From JBJKRW01 sp046704445 (GTDB lineage Bacteria > Patescibacteriota > Microgenomatia > UBA1406 > GWC2-37-13): DNA of 8,358 nt. Below the pieces are notes generated by a model, which saw only the letters and a program-made list of their open reading frames with translations, made no database searches and had not been told where the DNA came from. The DNA lies in NCBI GenBank assembly GCA_046704445.1, contig JBJKRW010000033.1:1-8358 (forward strand), read 5' to 3'. Both the position numbers and the translations under genes were made by a program. This document shows positions 6,102 through 8,358 of this stretch, piece by piece (position 1 is the first letter of the stretch; every line of letters starts with the position of its first letter).

Positions 6102-8358
6102 CACGGAAATCCATCGTTTATTTGTTTTTTTTCTCATCATAAATCCGAATATAACCATTAATAATCCCATCATGACAAGGGTACCCGCAAATATGATCCA
6201 TCCTGTTTCTCCTCCTGTTGCGGGTAACATGCTGGTTGACGCCCCTAATACCTGACCTTCTTCATTCTTGACGATATTTATATCCGCAGAAGCCTGTTGT
6301 TCTTTTGCCACGGTTACGTCGGTGCCGACAAAAGTATTCCCGAGATACCCCTCTGTCTGCGCCTGTGCCAGAATGCGGTCCGACGACTCATCCGATTTCT
6401 CGCTTCCGACGGCCCATGTGATATCTTTGTAAAGACCCGGTTTTTGATCGGAAGAAATATCGGCGGAATAGGTCAAGACGATTTCTTCGTCTTTATCCAT
6501 ACCCCCGATATTCCAAGTGCCCGGGGAATGATAGACGGGTTCGGAAATGCTCATGGCCCCATGGATATTCGAATAGGCCGTCCAGCTTCCCGGATGATAG
6601 CTAAATCCTGCCGGCAATAAATCTTTTACTGAGACATTGAATAAGCTGTTTAATAGTGCTTTTATTTTTATGGTGAACGTAACACTCCCGCCCGGCGACA
6701 TATCCCCTGCCGCGTCGTTCGATTTGGAGATGTTGAACTCCGGCGTTATATACTGATTACCGAAGTCAAAATCCGGAGCAAATACTGAATTCTGCACAGA
6801 TTGCGTAAGTTCTTCCTGCCCGTAAGGCAAAGTCACAGAATGACAGGCGGGTGTCGGATATGTCTGCGTCCATCCCGGTTGCTGTTCTTCACAAATAGTA
6901 TAAGTACCGGGCAACAATCCTTTAAACCAGTACCATCCGAGGTCGGGACCACTGCTTACGGTCATCATCGCAGGTTCGTCCTCATCAAAGCGCTGGTTAT
7001 CATTCCGGTCAATAAATATTTTCCAGTCGCCCATTTTGTTTTCTCCTTCATCAAACTGCCCGTTTCCGTTTATGTCATCCCATTTATATCCGTGAATGTC
7101 TCCTAACGGTGCATTTGCCATATAACAATCAATCTGATCTCCCGCTCCCAATTCTACGGAATGATTATTGGAAAGATCCGGTGTTTCCTGTTTCTGGTTG
7201 GAACAGTAAATATTCGACAGCTGATATCCCGACTGCTGTGTTTCGCTCACAAAATATTCACCCGCGACCAGTCCGTCAAAGTCCGCGATCCCGTTACCGT
7301 CAGTTTGTTTGGTCAATAAGGTTCCGTTTCCTGTGCCCACGCTTACGTCCCAACCGGAAAGCAAATTTTCTCCATCCTGCATCAATCCGTCGTTGTTTGA
7401 ATCTTCGAATTTATGCAACGTTATTGTTCCTATGTTTTCGTTATACAGTACACAATAAACGCGTTGTCCTGCCGAAAGACTAAGATCGGCATACGAATTT
7501 GAAGATGTCCCAAGCGGACCGTAGTCCGGTGACGAACTCGGTGCCTTTGGACCGAACACTTGCTGTACTCCTGGCATGCTCTGATTCGTATCAATGTTTG
7601 ATCCCCAACCCGACGCGACCGCATTGGTTTCATCCTGACATCTCCCCCATGCAAAGGCCCATCCGGGTTGAGAATCTTCCTTGAACGTATGGGTGCCTGC
7701 CGGAACAAAAATATGATCATAACTTACGCTTTTGTTAAATGCATCGGCTGTGGATACGTCCGTATTCCTCGGACCTTCTGTCCCGTCGTCTAACATTGAA
7801 CTCCAGGAATCCTTAACCATGATATGTCCGGCAACGGATTGTTCCGGTCCAAGATTTCGATCAATCTTATACCACCACAGTTCCGCCTTTTTAGAATTGC
7901 CGAAATAGCAGTCGACGGAATCTCCGCTATTTACGATTACATTATTGAGATTTGTCGTTGAGTACCCTGTTTCCGTGTTTTCACATGTTGCGCTCCGCTG
8001 AATCCATTCATCTTTTATGTCGTCGGGTATATTTTCGCTTATTGTGTACGTTCCGGAAACCAATTCAACTGACTGCGGATTGTTCGCGGATACGTCCGTT
8101 TCCTTAAGGGGGATTGTTTCTCCTGACTTTGTCACGGTAAAATGAAAGTTCACATCTTTGTCACTTTCAGCCGCAGTATCCACATTTTTGTGTATTGTTA
8201 TTTTTCCGTTCGGCCGCGCATTAAAACCTACACAATAGTATGTATTGCCGTATTGCGGGTCGGATATCCATTCCCAGTTATCGTAATTGAGTACATCTCC
8301 GGAACAGTAAAACTCTGCACTGACAGATGGACCGGAGGATCCCGATGCATTACTGAAT
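5073..8358 (-). CDS. Large surface protein, cut by the window edge: LPATGG sortase substrate fused in frame to a second secreted protein
   Basis: The frame is open to the right edge, so the true start lies outside. A GTG at 8183 is internal: it sits within continuous sequence reading GKITIHKN before it. About 1094 residues are visible. In order they are: a Cys-containing segment (8357-8200); prealbumin/SpaA-like beta domains (about 8198-7440); an SdrD B-like repeat with the calcium-type loop DSNNDGLMQDGEN (about 7433-7113); and a second one with WDDINGNGQFDEGEN and DRNDNQRFDEDEP (about 7103-6750). Next come a DUF11-like domain (about 6743-6306) and a full LPATGG, membrane helix and RKK sorting signal (6227-6126). 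Without a stop the frame then enters a second signal peptide and a second exported protein (6101-5073). The repeats are typical of adhesins and stalk proteins, but the ligand is unknown. Two complete export designs in one frame are unusual; the junction at an A8 run is described separately. The sortase gene follows with a 35-bp overlap. Confidence 0.83.
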   Translation of the reverse strand, partial: FSNASGSSGPSVSAEFYCSGDVLNYDNWEWISDPQYGNTYYCVGFNARPNGKITIHKNVDTAAESDKDVNFHFTVTKSGETIPLKETDVSANNPQSVELVSGTYTISENIPDDIKDEWIQRSATCENTETGYSTTNLNNVIVNSGDSVDCYFGNSKKAELWWYKIDRNLGPEQSVAGHIMVKDSWSSMLDDGTEGPRNTDVSTADAFNKSVSYDHIFVPAGTHTFKEDSQPGWAFAWGRCQDETNAVASGWGSNIDTNQSMPGVQQVFGPKAPSSSPDYGPLGTSSNSYADLSLSAGQRVYCVLYNENIGTITLHKFEDSNNDGLMQDGENLLSGWDVSVGTGNGTLLTKQTDGNGIADFDGLVAGEYFVSETQQSGYQLSNIYCSNQKQETPDLSNNHSVELGAGDQIDCYMANAPLGDIHGYKWDDINGNGQFDEGENKMGDWKIFIDRNDNQRFDEDEPAMMTVSSGPDLGWYWFKGLLPGTYTICEEQQPGWTQTYPTPACHSVTLPYGQEELTQSVQNSVFAPDFDFGNQYITPEFNISKSNDAAGDMSPGGSVTFTIKIKALLNSLFNVSVKDLLPAGFSYHPGSWTAYSNIHGAMSISEPVYHSPGTWNIGGMDKDEEIVLTYSADISSDQKPGLYKDITWAVGSEKSDESSDRILAQAQTEGYLGNTFVGTDVTVAKEQQASADINIVKNEEGQVLGASTSMLPATGGETGWIIFAGTLVMMGLLMVIFGFMMRKKTNKRWISVMRRVLLFALLFLLFGARMPEVSAAASSLYIRMAQPKTPTYIDNFDLTFVALDTSDSPLPLTVQCFKKGPGEGLYTQFGSDIPIQAGGNTGICPISPAVLSQNGTYNFYATVTDGITTVSSADEGFISVDYNTSGPGTPSSYGKEHISECQNKITFRTADDGGKTVKVEIYRAASSSFGLDAGTRISTIFIGSSQDGNYTNTVPDCNKTWYYVIRAFDTYGNGSGTIGDSIVNIISPSTTSYTSAEQQSALPVENVVLPGGETQGSVLGTETNDVSSTQEGEIKGEATPSGQPEVVKSRNFSFLSIAEEILRRKKLALGIVFIILLILVIAYYVFIKQKSKSS
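6099..6140 (-). other. A8 homopolymer junction between two complete secreted-protein modules
   Basis: Minus-strand codons here read ATG ATG AGA AAA AAA ACA AAT AAA, with eight A residues (T8 at 6125-6132 on plus). In the frame as given, translation runs on to the ATG at 6101-6099 that begins the second signal peptide. A slip of -1 at the run gives RKKNK and a TAA at 6120-6118, the usual look of a sorting-signal tail. A slip of +1 ends at TGA (6103-6101), which overlaps the downstream ATG by one base as TGATG, a classic operon junction. So the fusion may be real, a product of programmed slippage, or caused by one miscounted A in the assembly. Confidence 0.6.
6126..6227 (-). other. LPATGG cell-wall sorting signal inside the large frame
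   Basis: This is a complete sortase recognition signal. LPATGG (6227-6210) is followed by a short polar spacer, a hydrophobic helix (WIIFAGTLVMMGLLMVIFGF) and a positively charged stop (MMRKK). It is preceded by the linker EEGQVLGAST. Such signals normally sit at the extreme C-terminus. Here another 350 or so codons follow in frame, so either the signal is truly internal or the gene is meant to end here. The sortase encoded at 4460-5107 is the likely processing enzyme. Confidence 0.88.

Noticed and set aside
5153..7684. Several plus-strand open frames of 60 to 124 codons opposite the large surface protein
   Set aside because: They are rich in Arg, Pro and Ser, have no recognisable motifs and lie antisense to a strongly domain-structured gene. 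They look like shadows of its codon usage.
8181..8183. GTG at 8183 as the start of the large surface protein
   Set aside because: The frame remains open upstream to the edge and encodes sensible sequence (YYCVGFN, GKITIHKN) that completes the first beta domain, so the gene starts outside the window.

Overview
The window carries five protein-coding units and no RNA genes. Three lie on the left, on the plus strand: a small ORF, a large secreted enzyme and a membrane-anchored enzyme. A cell-surface operon on the right, on the minus strand, converges on them. Every unit longer than 100 residues has a secretion signal or a membrane segment, so this is an envelope or surface locus. I favour a Patescibacteria (candidate phyla radiation) genome, perhaps of the Microgenomates type. 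The reasons are the pairing of an LPATGG protein with a small sortase, the VLG-containing linkers next to C-terminal membrane anchors, the LCAT-like hydrolase with a YDWR motif, and the lack of obvious Shine-Dalgarno sequences. This assignment is inference from protein style, not a database result. TGA acts as an ordinary stop at the ends of the sortase gene and the large minus-strand gene, so a TGA=Gly code is unlikely.

Left half, plus strand. A 70-codon basic ORF (9-221) is followed by a 149-bp gap with direct repeats and an inverted repeat over a candidate promoter. Next is an exported protein of up to 896 residues (371-3061): a five-bladed beta-propeller, a PT-rich linker, an LCAT/lipase-like alpha/beta hydrolase with a recognisable Ser-Asp-His triad, a beta-rich domain and a Lys-rich helical tail. 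After 59 bp comes a 395-residue protein (3121-4308) with an N-terminal membrane anchor, a coiled coil and a phosphodiester glycosidase (NAGPA-like) domain. Its extended -10 element sits so close to the ATG that the mRNA may be leaderless.

Right half, minus strand. A very large reading frame enters from beyond the right edge and runs to 5073. It consists of two complete surface-protein designs joined head to tail. The first has prealbumin/SdrD-like repeats, a DUF11-like domain and a full LPATGG sorting signal. The second has its own signal peptide, two Ig/FnIII-like domains and a C-terminal membrane anchor. They join at a run of eight A residues. A one-base slip either way ends the first protein immediately, and in one frame the stop overlaps the second start codon as TGATG. 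The sortase gene (4460-5107) overlaps the end of this frame by 35 bp and probably processes the LPATGG protein.

Together the minus-strand genes look like a sortase, its substrate and a companion adhesin-like protein. The plus-strand pair would supply extracytoplasmic hydrolases that may act on lipids, esters or phosphate-linked glycans. The most interesting points are the fusion or slippage junction and the propeller-hydrolase architecture.
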